From contig CM022947.1 of assembly GCA_012931725.1 (NCBI GenBank), positions 22,549,678 to 22,613,677 of the forward strand: DNA of 64,000 nt. Direction: 5' to 3'. Shown here in pieces: positions 47,337-58,140 of this stretch. This DNA comes from Litsea cubeba (taxonomy: Eukaryota > Streptophyta > Magnoliopsida > Laurales > Lauraceae). The notes under the pieces were generated by a model. That model saw only the letters and a list, made by a program, of their open reading frames with translations. It was not told the DNA's origin and searched no databases. Each line of letters starts with the position of its first letter. Position 1 is the first letter of the stretch. The translations under genes and the position numbers were made by a program.

Positions 47337-49319
47337 TTAGGAGCAGGGGATCATTATGGGGAAGCTGAACTCCTTCAAGGTCCTTATCCGAAAAACAGAT
47401 AGCTTGCGCTCACGCCGTGCTCTCTTGGATGCCGGTCCGAGTTCGACCCTCATCACTTCTTTCCCATGAGAGACCTGCCTAGCCTCGGTACGAGCCTGGG
47501 CGCTGCCCCTAGGGGAGACGGAAGGCACTGAGTGTGCTAGGTGGATGACGTTCATGATCTTCTCTGATCCGTCACTGTCCGGGTCCTTGTCCGCGCTTTG
47601 GTGAGTCCGGCCACCGCCAGCATCTCCTGTTTTGATGTAATCCTTCAGGTGGCCTTCCTTGGCGAGCTTCTCCAGGTGTGATTTCAGGATTCTACACTCT
47701 TTGGTCTTGTGCCCATTCTGCTTATGGTAGGCGCAAAACCTGCTCTGGTCTCGGGAGGAGGGATCTCCCTGCATAGGCTGAGGCCAGCTGAAGTATGGTC
47801 GCTGCTTGATCTTATTCATGATCTGATGGATCGGTTCCTTGAAGATGGTATTCACAACTTGATAGGAATTGGAGGGAGGCCTGAGCTTCCTGCTGCCCCC
47901 AGATTTGGATGCTGGGGCTTTTGCTGAGGTTGAGACCCAAGCTTGGTTCGGCTCTTCTCTTTGGAAGGGCTTTTTATCCTTCTTATGAGGCTGGTCGCCC
48001 TTGTCCTTGCGCCCTGTGCCGTGGCTTTCCCGGGCCCGAATATCATCTTTTTCTCGGGCAATATACCGCTTCGCCCTGAACATCAACACCGGAACGGAGG
48101 TAACAGGGTCTCCGGCCGGATCTTTCCTAAGCTCGTTTCCTGTTAACAGAGCATTTTGGAAAACGAAAACTGTCACTTCGTCCTTGGAGACTTCGATTTG
48201 GTTGTAAGTCGCCCAGAATCGCTTGGCGAACTAGGTAATGTTCTCGTCCTTCTTCATCTTCAGGGCCAGTATATCAGCATCGGTCTTGGGAACGACGCTG
48301 TAGGCTTGAAATTTCTTCAAGAAGGAGAGCTGGAGCTATCTCCAACTCGAGATAGACCTCTCTGGGAGGGCGCAGAACCATTTCAGGGGGAGGTCACCCA
48401 GACTGGAAGAGAAGATTTTACAGTTAAGGTGACCTTCGTCCCCCCAAATAGACATCCTCTAAGAGAAGTGTCGGAGGTGAGCGGCGGGATCTGAGACTCC
48501 GTCGTAGCAGACGAACCGCGGGATAGAGAACTTCTTGGGCAGGGGAGTCTCTTTGATCTCCTATGTGAAGGGGGAAACTCCCAGATCGGAGGGGCTGCAA
48601 ATATCCTGCTGGTCTCGGGCGAGTCCGGCCATCTCTAGGTTGCGCTGAACAGCTAGCTTGATGCGCCTATCGAGCCACTCCTGCTTGTCATCCCTCTCTG
48701 GCGACAATGTTTCTGACTTCCTCTTCAAGTGGCCTCTACTATGATGGCTGTGAGCTCGGCTGTCTCAGCCGCGATGGCTCCGACTATTACTCGAGCCTTC
48801 ATCATGGGCCCGACCGCGCTTTTCGTCATGATTAGTCCTCAAATCCTCGTGGGAGGAAGGGGTCGCCCTGCTCTGAATGGCCCTCCTTTCACCTTGGCGT
48901 CTGGAAGGCTGCCTTAACGAGGTCGCTCCTGCGGCTCTTAGCTGCTGCTGGAGCTAGCGGATCAATTTCTCTTGCTCCTGGATTAGGATGTTCTGAGCCG
49001 CCACGTCCCCATCGCCAGTGAAGTGACGCGAATGGTGGGACCTACTGACGGCTACGGACTTGTCCTTCTGAGGACGCTCCTGTCGTCGTTCGCCCCGCCG
49101 GGGAGGCATAACTTCCTTGTCCGGGGACGAATCCTCGACTCACTTCGGGAACGGAATCTGGACGAAAAGGTGTGGGTCCGGACGCTCTTCGACTGCAGCT
49201 GCGCCAGGCCTCGCCCCAGATTGCCTCTGAGGAGGAGCGTCCGGTGATGGGCCCGGAGGTGGCGGCAGCTAGAGCGTCGCCCGCGAAGATTCTCCACCTT
49301 TCTTAGCTTTCAGAGGCAT
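47337..49319 (-). pseudogene. Gag of the minus-strand Tat element
   Basis: Starts at the ATG at 49319 (MPLKAKKGGESSRAT), about 50 bp from the LTR. N-terminal Pro/Arg-rich region; QEQEKLI coiled stretch; capsid-like domain (KKFSIPRFVCYDGVSDPAAH, then FSSSLGDLPLKWFCALPE). The last part is open for 279 codons (48176-47337) and holds the zinc-knuckle-like CAYHKQNGHKTKEC typical of Tat gag. Several in-frame stops (for example CAG-to-TAG types) and a frameshift lie in the first half. Its plus-strand relative is at 55741-57660. Confidence 0.85.
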
Positions 49320-49348
49320 GATACTTGGGAAGAGTGGGTTAGTGCTTT

Positions 49349-49366
49349 CCCACAGACGACACCAAT
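49349..49366 (-). promoter_or_regulatory. Primer binding site region of the Tat element
   Basis: On the minus strand the LTR end ...TACTTACA is followed by ATTGGTGTCGTCTGTGGG, equivalent to ATTGGCGTCGTCTGTGGG at 55694 in the plus-strand copy. This type of primer site is common in Tat-lineage elements. Confidence 0.75.
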
Positions 49367-50222
49367 TGTAAGTACAAAATTATAATTCACAAGATTATGG
49401 GGTGCCTGGTAGGACTTATCCAAACATACGATGAAGGTTAGCTTCCTTTAAGCCTGAAAGGGGAGGAACAAACGGTCAGAGGACCCTGGCCTGAGTGGTG
49501 CAAGGCTCTCCGATGCCTAAGTTAGTGTTTGAACTTAAACAAAGGAAGAAGAGGGAGAAGTGAGACAGAGTAACGACTCAAGAGGGAATGTCTGTGCATA
49601 CCTTTGTTATGGAATGTCATTCTATTTATAGAGGATTCTACCTGATATCTTGGAGTGGGCCCCTTGATTTGATGGGAATGATCTCATTAGCCCACAAAGT
49701 AATAAATGCGGGTCCATCACAGCCCATGAAGCATTTAATGCCAGTCCGATCAGCCCACGTCGCATTAAATGCGCGTCATGTTGGGCCTGATCGTGTCTCA
49801 AGCCTTTGGCGGTTGAGGTCCCATCGGATCCATCCTCGGGCCCTGCCCTGATTTGGCTGCAGCAGCTGGATGCCGCATTGTCAGGGATCTGGCGAAGATT
49901 GTGGACGGCTGGGATGGCCCATCTGTTCCAATGGCTCGTGCCCGTACTCTGCCACGTGTCCGATGACGTGGCGGACGTAGGGACGAGACCATGGTGTTTT
50001 CTTTGTTTCGGCTGCCGACCCGGCTCCCTCAGCCGAGGTCAGGCGTACAGCTGAGGTCAGCCTTCGTAGCCGAGCTCGGCATGGACAGCCGAAGTCAGGC
50101 CGGTTTCGGCCGAGGCTCTGACCCTGCTTCCAAGGTGCGTCTGGACGGCACGTGGGTGCGCTAATTGGCGTCTTATCGTCGAGATCAGCATAATCTTGGT
50201 GTCTTGAAAATCTCCCCACACA
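49367..50222 (-). mobile_element. 5' LTR of the minus-strand Tat element
   Basis: 856 bp, on the minus strand TGTGTGGGGAGATTTTCAAGAC... to ...ACTTACA. It aligns over its length with the plus-strand copy at 54862-55693. It includes TATTTATA at 49623-49630 (TATAAATA on the minus strand). The matching 3' LTR is absent because the element was truncated at 46637. Confidence 0.85.
49623..49630 (-). promoter_or_regulatory. TATA box of the Tat LTR
   Basis: The minus-strand reading CTCTATAAATAGAATGAC has the same place and context as the box at 55430-55437 in the other Tat LTR. Confidence 0.6.
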
Positions 50223-51990
50223 AGAAGTATATAGAGAAGCAGCCCTTGTTGAGCACATGCTTAGTTGGTTTTGCGTGAGACAAGGTAAGCATGAAGAAAG
50301 AAAGTTTCCTCAAAGAAGAAGCGCCCATGTTGTATAGAGACATTTTGTTGGAGAATAAAATCCCACACTTGTCATTCGTTGACTTCTCACCACGAATGAG
50401 AAGTAAGAAAAAGACTGGAGACAGACTGAGAAATTCCAAACATGAGTAGGAGTCGAGGAAAATTCAACTAATTTGGTCATTGATAATGGCAATGCAATAA
50501 ATTTTATTACAAAAAGGTTATAGACAAGCTTCATTGGCTAATTCAAAACCTACTTAAATCCTCCCAAGTCACGTGGTCTAATGTTTATGTCATCCCTGTG
50601 ATTCACAAATGTTTGATTACCTTTAAGATTGGCAATTATGAGGACAAGATTTGGTGCAATGTGATCCATATGAATATCGCTCATATACTTTTTTGGATGT
50701 CGATGGCTCTTTTATCAGAAAGTGCACCATGACAAAGAAAAAAACACCTTTTCCTTCCTTCGGAAAAGACAATGGATTATGCTCTGCCCATTGAAATCAA
50801 CAACTATTTCACCTTCAACAGAAGAGACAAAAGAAGAGCAACAAGAAGAAAAAGAAATCACTGGCATTGAGAAGCGAGATCAAGAACTGAAGGGTGTCAC
50901 TACATATTTAGGCGAAATAGCATATGAAACTCTTGAGATGGACTTTAGCAAAATTAAAACACAAAAGGCCATGCTTTCCTTCTATGAATTATGAAATCAA
51001 TCAAAATGAAGCAAAGGCGGAGATTGAGGATATGGATCTAATGAGAAACAAGCCTAATCATCAATTGGATTTGATGCTAATTCCAAAATAGCCTTATGGA
51101 TCATCAATGGAAAATCATAATCTTCAAGTGGATTCGAAGAAAGAACCAATAGTTGAAGTCCCCAACAATGACTTCACCTTTGGGGATCAACGATGGCTAG
51201 TTAAAGATCATGACTTGCTGGTACAAGGACAACAATTGAAGTGTCTAATGGTCAAATCACACATCCGACCTAAATGCAAACTTCAGAAAAAGCGACACTT
51301 CCGATTTACTTTTAGATGGAGGAAAAGATTGAGTCACGCTTCTAAGTCATGTTAAGAGAATGAAGATCACACGAAAACTTTGAAGTTTGTATGATTGATT
51401 TTCGACACGGGAGGACATGTGCCGAACTTGAGGTCGAGTTCTCTCCGCAACTATCAAGTTATTAACTTGCCAAAGTCGAGTTTTTCCAAGATGGGAATAG
51501 TTGTTGAGGTTATACAGTGGGTTGGCCAATCCCTAGGTCCAACGGGACATCCATTTAATTAGGAATATTATTTTGAGAGTTAATTTATTCAGAAGTAGTT
51601 AAAATTAAGATTTTTATTTAATTTAGATTGTTAAGCAAGTTTAGTGATTTAGTTCTTTCATTGTTTAGGAAAGTAGAGTCTAATTAGGAAAGGGTATGTC
51701 CAAACCCTTCCTATATTTATGTAATCGTTTAATTGGGAGAGATAGCTTACATTATTAAATTAAATAATTACTATGGGTTTTTCCTGTGGTTGTGAGTTTT
51801 TCTCTGGGTTGAGAATACTTGGGACTTGAATCCCTTGGGGATTCGATTAAGCCTCTTTTGGAGCTTGGTCTCAATCATTAAATCTTTTGTAGATTCGGCT
51901 AAAGCTTCACAGAATTGGTCTATTTTATCATTCGCCGATCCTGGGTTACATCAATGGACGAGTCAGTGAGCTTGAAGATAGAGAAGTATC
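50223..51990 (+). pseudogene. Worn Ty3/gypsy remnant with protease fragment
   Basis: Around 50600-50720 the plus strand reads FKIGNYEDKIWCNVIHMNIA, and 50722-50994 continues in another frame as KEKNTFSFLRKRQWIMLCPL. Together these match the end of a chromovirus-type protease domain with one frameshift. No RT follows; the sequence passes to charged low-complexity text (EETKEEQQEEKE), then near 51420 to a 3'-end-like stretch and an AT-rich LTR-like segment (about 51495-51960, with GGGTATGTCCAAACCCTTCC and a terminal GGGTTACATCA). Interpreted as an element with a large internal deletion. Boundaries are uncertain. Confidence 0.5.
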
Positions 51991-51994
51991 ACTC

Positions 51995-52226
51995 CTTGGA
52001 TTAGTTAACCCATGCCGTAGAAGAAAGGAAGTGAGATGGTGATACCAAGTGCAGAGCGCCTGTTAAAGGCCATATAACGCCTTGCAACTGACAAATGTGA
52101 CTCGAGTAGTTTGGGTCAATGAAACCAGGGAGTTGTGACATATAAACCTCCTCATGAAGACAACCATTCAAGAATGCATTATGCACATCTATCTTGGGGG
52201 CTATTGAAAGGTCACAATAGGACCGA
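51995..52226 (-). pseudogene. Ty1/copia RT fragment, downstream part
   Basis: Minus strand: APKIDVHNAFLNGCLHEEVY, then MSQLPGFIDPNYSSHICQLQ. This is the copia RT region containing the first catalytic-Asp motif (QLDVxNAFLxG family pattern). The preceding part of the same RT lies at 54579-54840; the two were separated by the copia element inserted at 52232-54573. Confidence 0.85.
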
Positions 52227-52617
52227 GAACATGTTAAAAAAATATAGTAATTCAAATGCTCCAAACGGTCATGTGACCTAGTTTTGTGTTTGTTACATTT
52301 CTTGAATAAGTTTTTCTACGTGTGTATACACGTTTGTATTAGTTGCATTTTTTCACTCCTTGAGTATTGGTGTGTATGGGACACTTGTCTGCATTATATT
52401 TCTATCTAACAACTCTATTTAAAAAGTTGTGTAACTTGAGTGCAGATGATGAATGAGAAGTTCAGAATATTCAACGTATTGATCTTTGTTTCATTTTTAT
52501 TCTTTAGAAAACTGTCCATTTGCATCATTCCCAATTAATATCTGTGCATGCTCTGTAAGATAGCAGCCACCTAGTTGATCTCAAGTTCAACAGCAGCAGC
52601 CTTAAGCCAACAACTTT

Positions 52618-52629
52618 TGGTATCAGAGC
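52618..52629 (+). promoter_or_regulatory. Primer binding site (initiator tRNA-Met) of the copia element
   Basis: TGGTATCAGAGC begins five bases after the 5' LTR end AAGCCAACA. Confidence 0.85.
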
Positions 52630-52665
52630 CAGACGCTCAACTGCAGGTTCCGCTACGAGTTTCGT

Positions 52666-52857
52666 TTGCAGATATCTATTAAAGGTTTTACAAAGCAGAA
52701 AAAAGAAGATGGCATATCAAACATCGACAATGCGGTAAGCATTTCCCAACCAATGGTTTCTATTTTCAAAGGCGATAATTATCAATTTCGGAGTATCAAA
52801 GTGAAAACATCACATTCCATAGAATTAAATGCGTTGAGGGTGATAATCATTTTCTAG
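52666..52857 (+). pseudogene. Copia gag N-terminal fragment
   Basis: A short open frame with SQPMVSIFKGDNYQFRSIKV, matching the copia gag start pattern (P-x-F-x-G-x-N-Y) that precedes the UBN2-type gag domain. Open for 63 codons, ending in TAG; the next codons already belong to the C-terminal part of pol, so a deletion junction lies near 52857. Confidence 0.7.
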
Positions 52858-53656
52858 GAATGGAAATTATTCAAGACTCAAATGGAATTTTCTTCTACCA
52901 ATGAAAATATGCAAGGGACTTGTTGAGAAAGTTTCATAAGTCTTCAAAAACTCCCATGAACACAAATGAGAAGCTTACTTTAGAAGATGGGGTTTAAAAG
53001 GGGGATGCAAAAGCATTTCGAAGCATGGTTGGTGGATTGATATATCTCACACAAATAAGGCCGGATATAATGTTCGTAGTGAGCTTAATTTCCAGATTCA
53101 TGAATAGTCCTAGCAAAGCTCACATGGGTGCAGCAAAAAGTGTTCTATGTTACATTTGGGGGACATTGGATTTCGGACTCAGGTATGAAAAATTAGATGA
53201 TTGAACTTGTTTCTTATACTGGCAATGATTGGGCTAGCTGTGCAGATGACAGGAAAAGCAATACAGGCTATGTTTGAGTTTTGGCTCTGCGATGATATCA
53301 CGGGCTTCAAAAAAGCAGCAATCTACATCACTTTCTACCACTGAAGCAGGATATATGGCTGCTACTAGTGCACCTTGTCAAACTGTGTGGGTTAGATGAA
53401 TACTATGTGACCTGAAGGGAAAACCAAAGGAAGCTACAATGTTGCTTTGTGATAACAAGTCGACAATTGAATTGACAGAATCCGGTCTTCCACGGAAGGA
53501 CAAAGCATATAAAAGTCCATCACCATTTTATTCAGGAGCTAGCTTGTGGCTAAGAAAGAGATCAAACATTGTAGCACGGAGGACCAAGTTGCCGACATTT
53601 TCACGAAAGCTGTTTCAAGAGAGAGATTTACAAACTAAGGAGAATAATCGGAGTTG
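52858..53656 (+). pseudogene. Copia RT end and RNase H
   Basis: The frame reads MVGGLIYLTQIRPDIMFVVS and MNSPSKAHMGAAKSVLCYI (end of RT), then STSLSTTEAGYMAATSAPCQ and MLLCDNKSTIELTESG (RNase H catalytic region), ending near LQTKENNRS. There are at least five stops and frameshifts (for example near 53202, 53228 and 53396). The normally acidic residue in the TEAEY motif is Gly here. The RNase H is inactive by these lesions. Confidence 0.82.
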
Positions 53657-53740
53657 ATCGCATTTGAATCAAGGGGAAGAGTTTAAAAGATACAGTAGTT
53701 CAATTGCTCCAAACGGTCATGTGACCCAGTCTTGTGTTTG

Positions 53741-54258
53741 TGTGATGCCCCGGAGTCCCACATCGACTATAGAGAGGAAAGTGATTGGGATTATATGTAG
53801 AGCTTACACCCTTACTTAGCATGAGGCCTTTTGATGGGTTGAGGCCCATCAGAAACAAAACCGTGAGGCCAGTGGGCCAAAGCGGACAATATCATGCATG
53901 GGTAAGGGGTGGGGCGTTACAAATGGTATCAGAGCCGACTCTCGACTAGTTCGAGTGTGGGTCCCCTGCCGTGGTCTGGTGCAAGTGGGCGGGCTTCCAT
54001 GTGGGCGGGCCAAGAGGGCTGGCAGGCTACAGGGGCTGGCAGGCTACTGCACACGTGCCCCCTTAAGGGGGGTGGAATGTGACGCCCCGGAGTCCCACAT
54101 CGACTATAGAGAGGAAAGTGATTGGGATTATATGTAGAGCTTACACCCTTACTTAGCATGAGGCCTTTTGATGGGTTGAGGCCCATCAGAAGCAAAACCG
54201 TGAGGCCAGTGGGCCAAAGCGGACAATATCATGCATGGGTAAGGGGTGGGGCGTTACA
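53741..54258 (+). mobile_element. TRIM element copy 2, in the copia 3' LTR
   Basis: 518 bp, TGTGATGCCCCGGAGTCC... to GGGGCGTTACA, with two ~180-bp terminal repeats (53741-53920 and about 54078-54258). The repeats flank an internal part with ATGGTATCAGAGCC (primer site, 53924 on) and a purine tract AAGGGGGGTGGAA before the right repeat. The 5-bp duplication GTTTG lies at 53736-53740 and 54259-54263. Same family as 15608-16131. Open frames across it are not genes. Confidence 0.95.
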
Positions 54259-54578
54259 GTTTGTGACATTTCTTTTACGTGTGTATACACGTTTGTATTA
54301 GTTGCATCTTTTTACTCCTTGAGTCATGGTGTGTATGGGACACCTGTCTACATTCTGTTTCTATCTAACAACTCTATTTAAAGTGTTGTGTGTAACCTGA
54401 GTGTAGATGATGAATGAGAAGTTCAGAATATTCACCGTATTGATCCCTGTTTCATTTTTATTCTTTAGAAAACTGTCCATTTGCATCATTCCCAATTAAT
54501 ATCCGTGCATGCTCTGTAAGTTAGCAGCCACCTGGTTGATCGCAAGTTCAACAACAGTAGCCTCAAGCCAACAGAACA

Positions 54579-54840
54579 ATCTGGGTGGTAGTCGGCTTGA
54601 TGACATGACTTAAGAGTTTCCTTATATTCAACTCTTGGTTGTTGATGAAAGCCCTTTCGCCATTGTACGGGCTTTATAGTACTCAATTGGGCCATCAGCC
54701 TTGCGCTTGATGCGAAAGACCCATTTATAATCGACGAGGTTGACATTGGACCTAGCAAGGATGAGCCGCCATGTTTTGTTGTGAAGCAAAGCATTAAACT
54801 CATCTGTCATCACAACCCACCAATTTGGGCCTTGGGATAC
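54579..54840 (-). pseudogene. Ty1/copia RT fragment, upstream part
   Basis: Minus strand: MMTDEFNALLHNKTWRLI, then VDYKWVFRIKRKADGPIEYY. This is the opening of the copia RT domain (E-x-x-A-L-x-x-N-x-T-W and the KWVF-K pattern). Frameshifts follow. It is continuous with 51995-52226 once the inserted element and one GAACA are removed. No LTR of this older element is recognised. Confidence 0.85.
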
Positions 54841-54861
54841 TTGAGTATAGCAAATGGGCTC

Positions 54862-55693
54862 TGTGTGAGGAGATTTTTCAAGACACCAAGATTATGTTAA
54901 TTTCGGCGATAAGATGTCAATAAACGCGCCTGCGTGCCATCAAGGGGCGCCTCGGCATTGGTGTCGGAGCGTTGGCCGAGACCAGGTTTGCCCCAGCTGC
55001 ACGATTTGATCTCGGCTACACCTTCTGACCCCGGCCAAAGAGGCCGGGTCACCCATTGAGAAGCGTTGCGATCGCCTCCCCACTTCTGCCACGTCAACAG
55101 CCACATGGCTAAGCCCTGACACGTGCCAATGGGACAAATAAGTCATTCATGCCGTCCACAATCTTCGCCAGATCCCTGAGAAGGCGGCATCCAGCGGCTA
55201 TAGCCAAATCAGGGCAAAGCCCGAGGGTGGATCCGATGGGACCTCTACCGCCAAATACTTAAGACATGATCAGGCCCAACATGACATGCATTTAATGCGA
55301 CGTGGGCTGATCGGACTGGCAATAAATATTTTGTGGGCTATGATGGACCCTTATTTATTACTTTGTGGGCTAACAGGATCATCCCTATCAAATCTAGGGG
55401 CCCACTCCAAGATGTCAAGGAGAATTCTCTATAAATAGGATGACGTTTCATAACAAAGGTATGCATAGACACCCCTTCTTGAGCCGTTACTCTGCCTCTC
55501 TTCTCCCTCTTCCTCCTCTATTTAGTTCATACACTAACTTAGGCATCGTAGACCCTTACGCCACTCAGGCCAGGGTCCTTTGACTGTTTGTTCCTCCCCT
55601 TTCAGGCTTAAAGACAGCTGACCTTCATCATATATTTGGATAAGTCCTACTAGGCACCCCATAATCTTGTGAGTTATAAATTTTGCACTTACA
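54862..55693 (+). mobile_element. 5' LTR of the plus-strand Tat element
   Basis: 832 bp, TGTGTGAGGAGATTTTTCAAGAC... to ...GCACTTACA, homologous to the inverted copy at 49367-50222. It is immediately followed by the primer site ATTGGCGTCGTCTGTGGG (55694-55711). The right LTR lies beyond the window, so no target duplication can be checked. Confidence 0.87.
55430..55437 (+). promoter_or_regulatory. TATA box of the Tat LTR
   Basis: TATAAATA in CTCTATAAATAGGATGAC, about 260 bp before the LTR end. Confidence 0.6.
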
Positions 55694-55740
55694 ATTGGCG
55701 TCGTCTGTGGGAAAGTACTAACCCAATCTTCCTAAGTATC

Positions 55741-57660
55741 ATGCCTCCGAAAGCTAAGAAAGGCGGAGAATCTTCGAGAGCGATGCTGCAGCTGTCGCCA
55801 CCTCCGGGCCCGTCGCCGGACGCTCCTCCTCAGAGGCAATCTGAGGCAGGGCCTGGCGCAGCTGCAGGCGAAGAGCGTCCGGACACACACCTCTTCGTCC
55901 AGATTCCGTTCCTAGAGCGAGTCGATGATTCATCCCCAGGCGAGGAAGTTATGCCTCCCCAGCGGAGCGAACGGCGGCAGGAGCGTCCTCAGAGGGACAA
56001 ATCCGTAGTAATCAGCAAGTCCCACCATTCGCGTCACTTCGCTGGCGATGGGGATGTCGCGGGTCAGAACATCCTCATCCAGGAGCAAGAGAAGTTGATC
56101 CTCCAGCTCCAACAACAGTTAAGAGCAGGAGGAGTGACCTTGTTACGGTAACCTTCAGGACGCCAAGGCGAGAGGAGGGCCATTCAGAGCATGCGATCCC
56201 TTCCTCCCACGAGGATTTGAGAACTTATCTGGATGAAAAGCGCGGTCGGGCCCACGACGAAGGCTCGAGTAATAGTCGAAGCCATCACGGCCGAAACAGC
56301 CGAGCTCGCAACCATCATAGTCGAGGCCACTCGAAGAGGAAGTCAGAAACATTGTCGCCAGAGAGGGATGACAAGCAGGAATGGCTCGACAGGCGCATCA
56401 AGCTGGCGGTTCAGCTCAACTTAGAGATGGCCGGACTCGCCCGAGACCAGCAGGATATATGTGGCCCCGCCGATCTGGGGGTTTCCCCTTTCACTCGGGA
56501 GATCAAAGAGACTCCCTTGCCCAAGAAGTTCTCCATCCCGCGATTCGTCCTCTATGACGAAGTCTCAGATCCCACCGCTCACCTCCGACAGTTTTCCCAG
56601 AGGATGTCTATTTGGGGTGACGAGGGGCACCTTAACTGTAAAATCTTCTCTTCCAGTCTGGGCGACCTCCCCCTGAAATGGTTCTGCGCCCTCCCAGAGA
56701 AATCTATCTCGAGTTGGAGGTAGCTCCAGCTCTCCTTGAACAAATTTCAAGCCTACAGTGTCGTTCCCAAGACCGATGCTGATATACTGGCCCTGAAGAT
56801 GAAGCAGGGCGAGAACATTACCCAGTTTGCCAAGCGATTCTGGGTGACGTACAGCCAAATCGAAGTCTCCAAAGACGATGTGGCAGTTTTCGCTTTCCAG
56901 AATGCTCTGTTACCAGGAAACGAGCTTAGGAAAGACCTGGCCGGAGACCCTATAACCTCCGTGCCGGCGTTGATGTCCAGGGTGAAGCTCTATATTGCCC
57001 GGAAAGCCACGGCATAGGGCATAAGGACAAGGGCGACCAGCCTCATAAGAAGGATAAGAAGCCCTTCCGAAGAAAGGAGTCAAACCAAGCTTGGGTTTCA
57101 ACCACCTCGGCAAAAGCCCCAGCGTCCAAATCTAGGGGCAGCAGGAAGCCTAGGCCTCCCTCCAATTCCTACCAAGCTGTGAATACCATCTTCAAGGAAC
57201 CGATCCATTAGATCATGAATTAAATCAAGCAGCGACCATACTTCAACTGGCCTCAGCCTATGCAGGGTGATCCCTCTTCCCGAGACTAGAGCAGGTTTTG
57301 CGCCTACCACAAGCAAAATGGGCACAAAACCGAAGAATATAGGATCCTGAAGTCACACCTAGAGAAGCTCACCAAGGAAGGCCACCTGAAGGATTACATC
57401 AAAACGGGAGATGCTGGCAGCGGCCGGAATCATCAAAGCGGTGACAAGGACCCAAACAGCGATGGATCAAAGAAGATCATCAATGTCATCCACCTGGCAT
57501 ACCCAGTGCCTTCCGCTTCCTCAAGGGGCAATGCCCAGGCTCGTGCGGAGGCCAGGCAGGCCTCTCATGGAAAAGAAGTGACGAGGGCCGAACTCGGACC
57601 AGCACCGAAGAGAGCATGGCGTGAGCGCCCAGCGATCTGTTTTTCGGATAAGGACCTCGA
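55741..57660 (+). pseudogene. Gag of the plus-strand Tat element
   Basis: The likely initiator is the ATG at 55741 (MPPKAKKGGESSRAM), about 48 bp after the LTR. It is open to 56151, frameshifted, then open from 56217 to 56723 (RSRSH-rich, then KKFSIPRFVLYDEVSD and LGDLPLKWFCALPEKS) and 56736-57017. Downstream, with stops, comes a basic region and the knuckle CAYHKQNGHKTEEY, where the final zinc Cys is replaced by Tyr. At least two frameshifts and five stops. It matches the minus-strand copy (47337-49319) throughout and explains the gag pieces in the 2.4 kb repeats. Confidence 0.87.
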
Positions 57661-57689
57661 AGGGGTCTAGCTCCACCATAACGATCCAC

Positions 57690-58140
57690 TACTCCTCACG
57701 TTGAAGCTGCGGGACTTCACAGTCAAGAGGATCCTCATCGATCCCGGCAGTTCATCTGAAATCCTTTATTTCAGTTGCTTTAAAAAGATGGGTCTCTCGG
57801 AAGCGGACTTGCAAATTGCCTGTACCCCTTTGATTGGGTTCAGCGCGAAGCCAGTCTTCCCCAAAGGGAAGGTGACTCTAGAGGCCCGGGTAGGCGGGGC
57901 CACCGTGATGACCGAGTTCCTTGTGGTAGATGCTCCATCCCCCTATAACGTTATTATGGGCAGGACCTAGCTCCACAATATGCAGGCTATTCCCTCCACT
58001 CTTCACCAAAAGCTCAAATTCCTGTTGGAAAACAAAGATGGCTGTGTGGACGTGATAATCGTGGAAGGAGACCAGCAGATGGCCAAACAATGCATGATGG
58101 CCGTAGTTCCTGGGGAAAGGAGCTAGGGCAGGTACATATG
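57690..58140 (+). pseudogene. Protease of the plus-strand Tat element
   Basis: LKLRDFTVKRILIDPGSSSE with an intact D-P-G-S active site (about 57741-57752), KKMGLSEADL, FPKGKVTLEARVGGATVM and FLVVDAPSPYNVIMGRT, ending in a TAG (57968-57970) at a tryptophan-type position. A retropepsin-like protease of the gag-pol polyprotein. It is in a different frame from the RT that follows. Confidence 0.85.

Larger units (their letters stand above)
52232..54573 (+). mobile_element. Ty1/copia element, internally deleted, carrying a nested TRIM
   Basis: 5' LTR 52232-52612 (TGTTAAAAAAATATAG... to AAGCCAACA), 3' LTR 53680-54573 (371 bp after removing the TRIM), flanked by the 5-bp duplication GAACA (52227-52231 and 54574-54578). 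The primer site TGGTATCAGAGC is at 52618. The 3' LTR now starts AG instead of TG. The interior is only about 1.07 kb: a gag start joined to the end of RT and RNase H, so protease, integrase and most of RT are deleted. Non-autonomous. Confidence 0.92.

Noticed and set aside
53898..54137. Open frame of 79 codons
   Set aside because: Lies entirely within the TRIM element and spans its primer site and terminal repeat.
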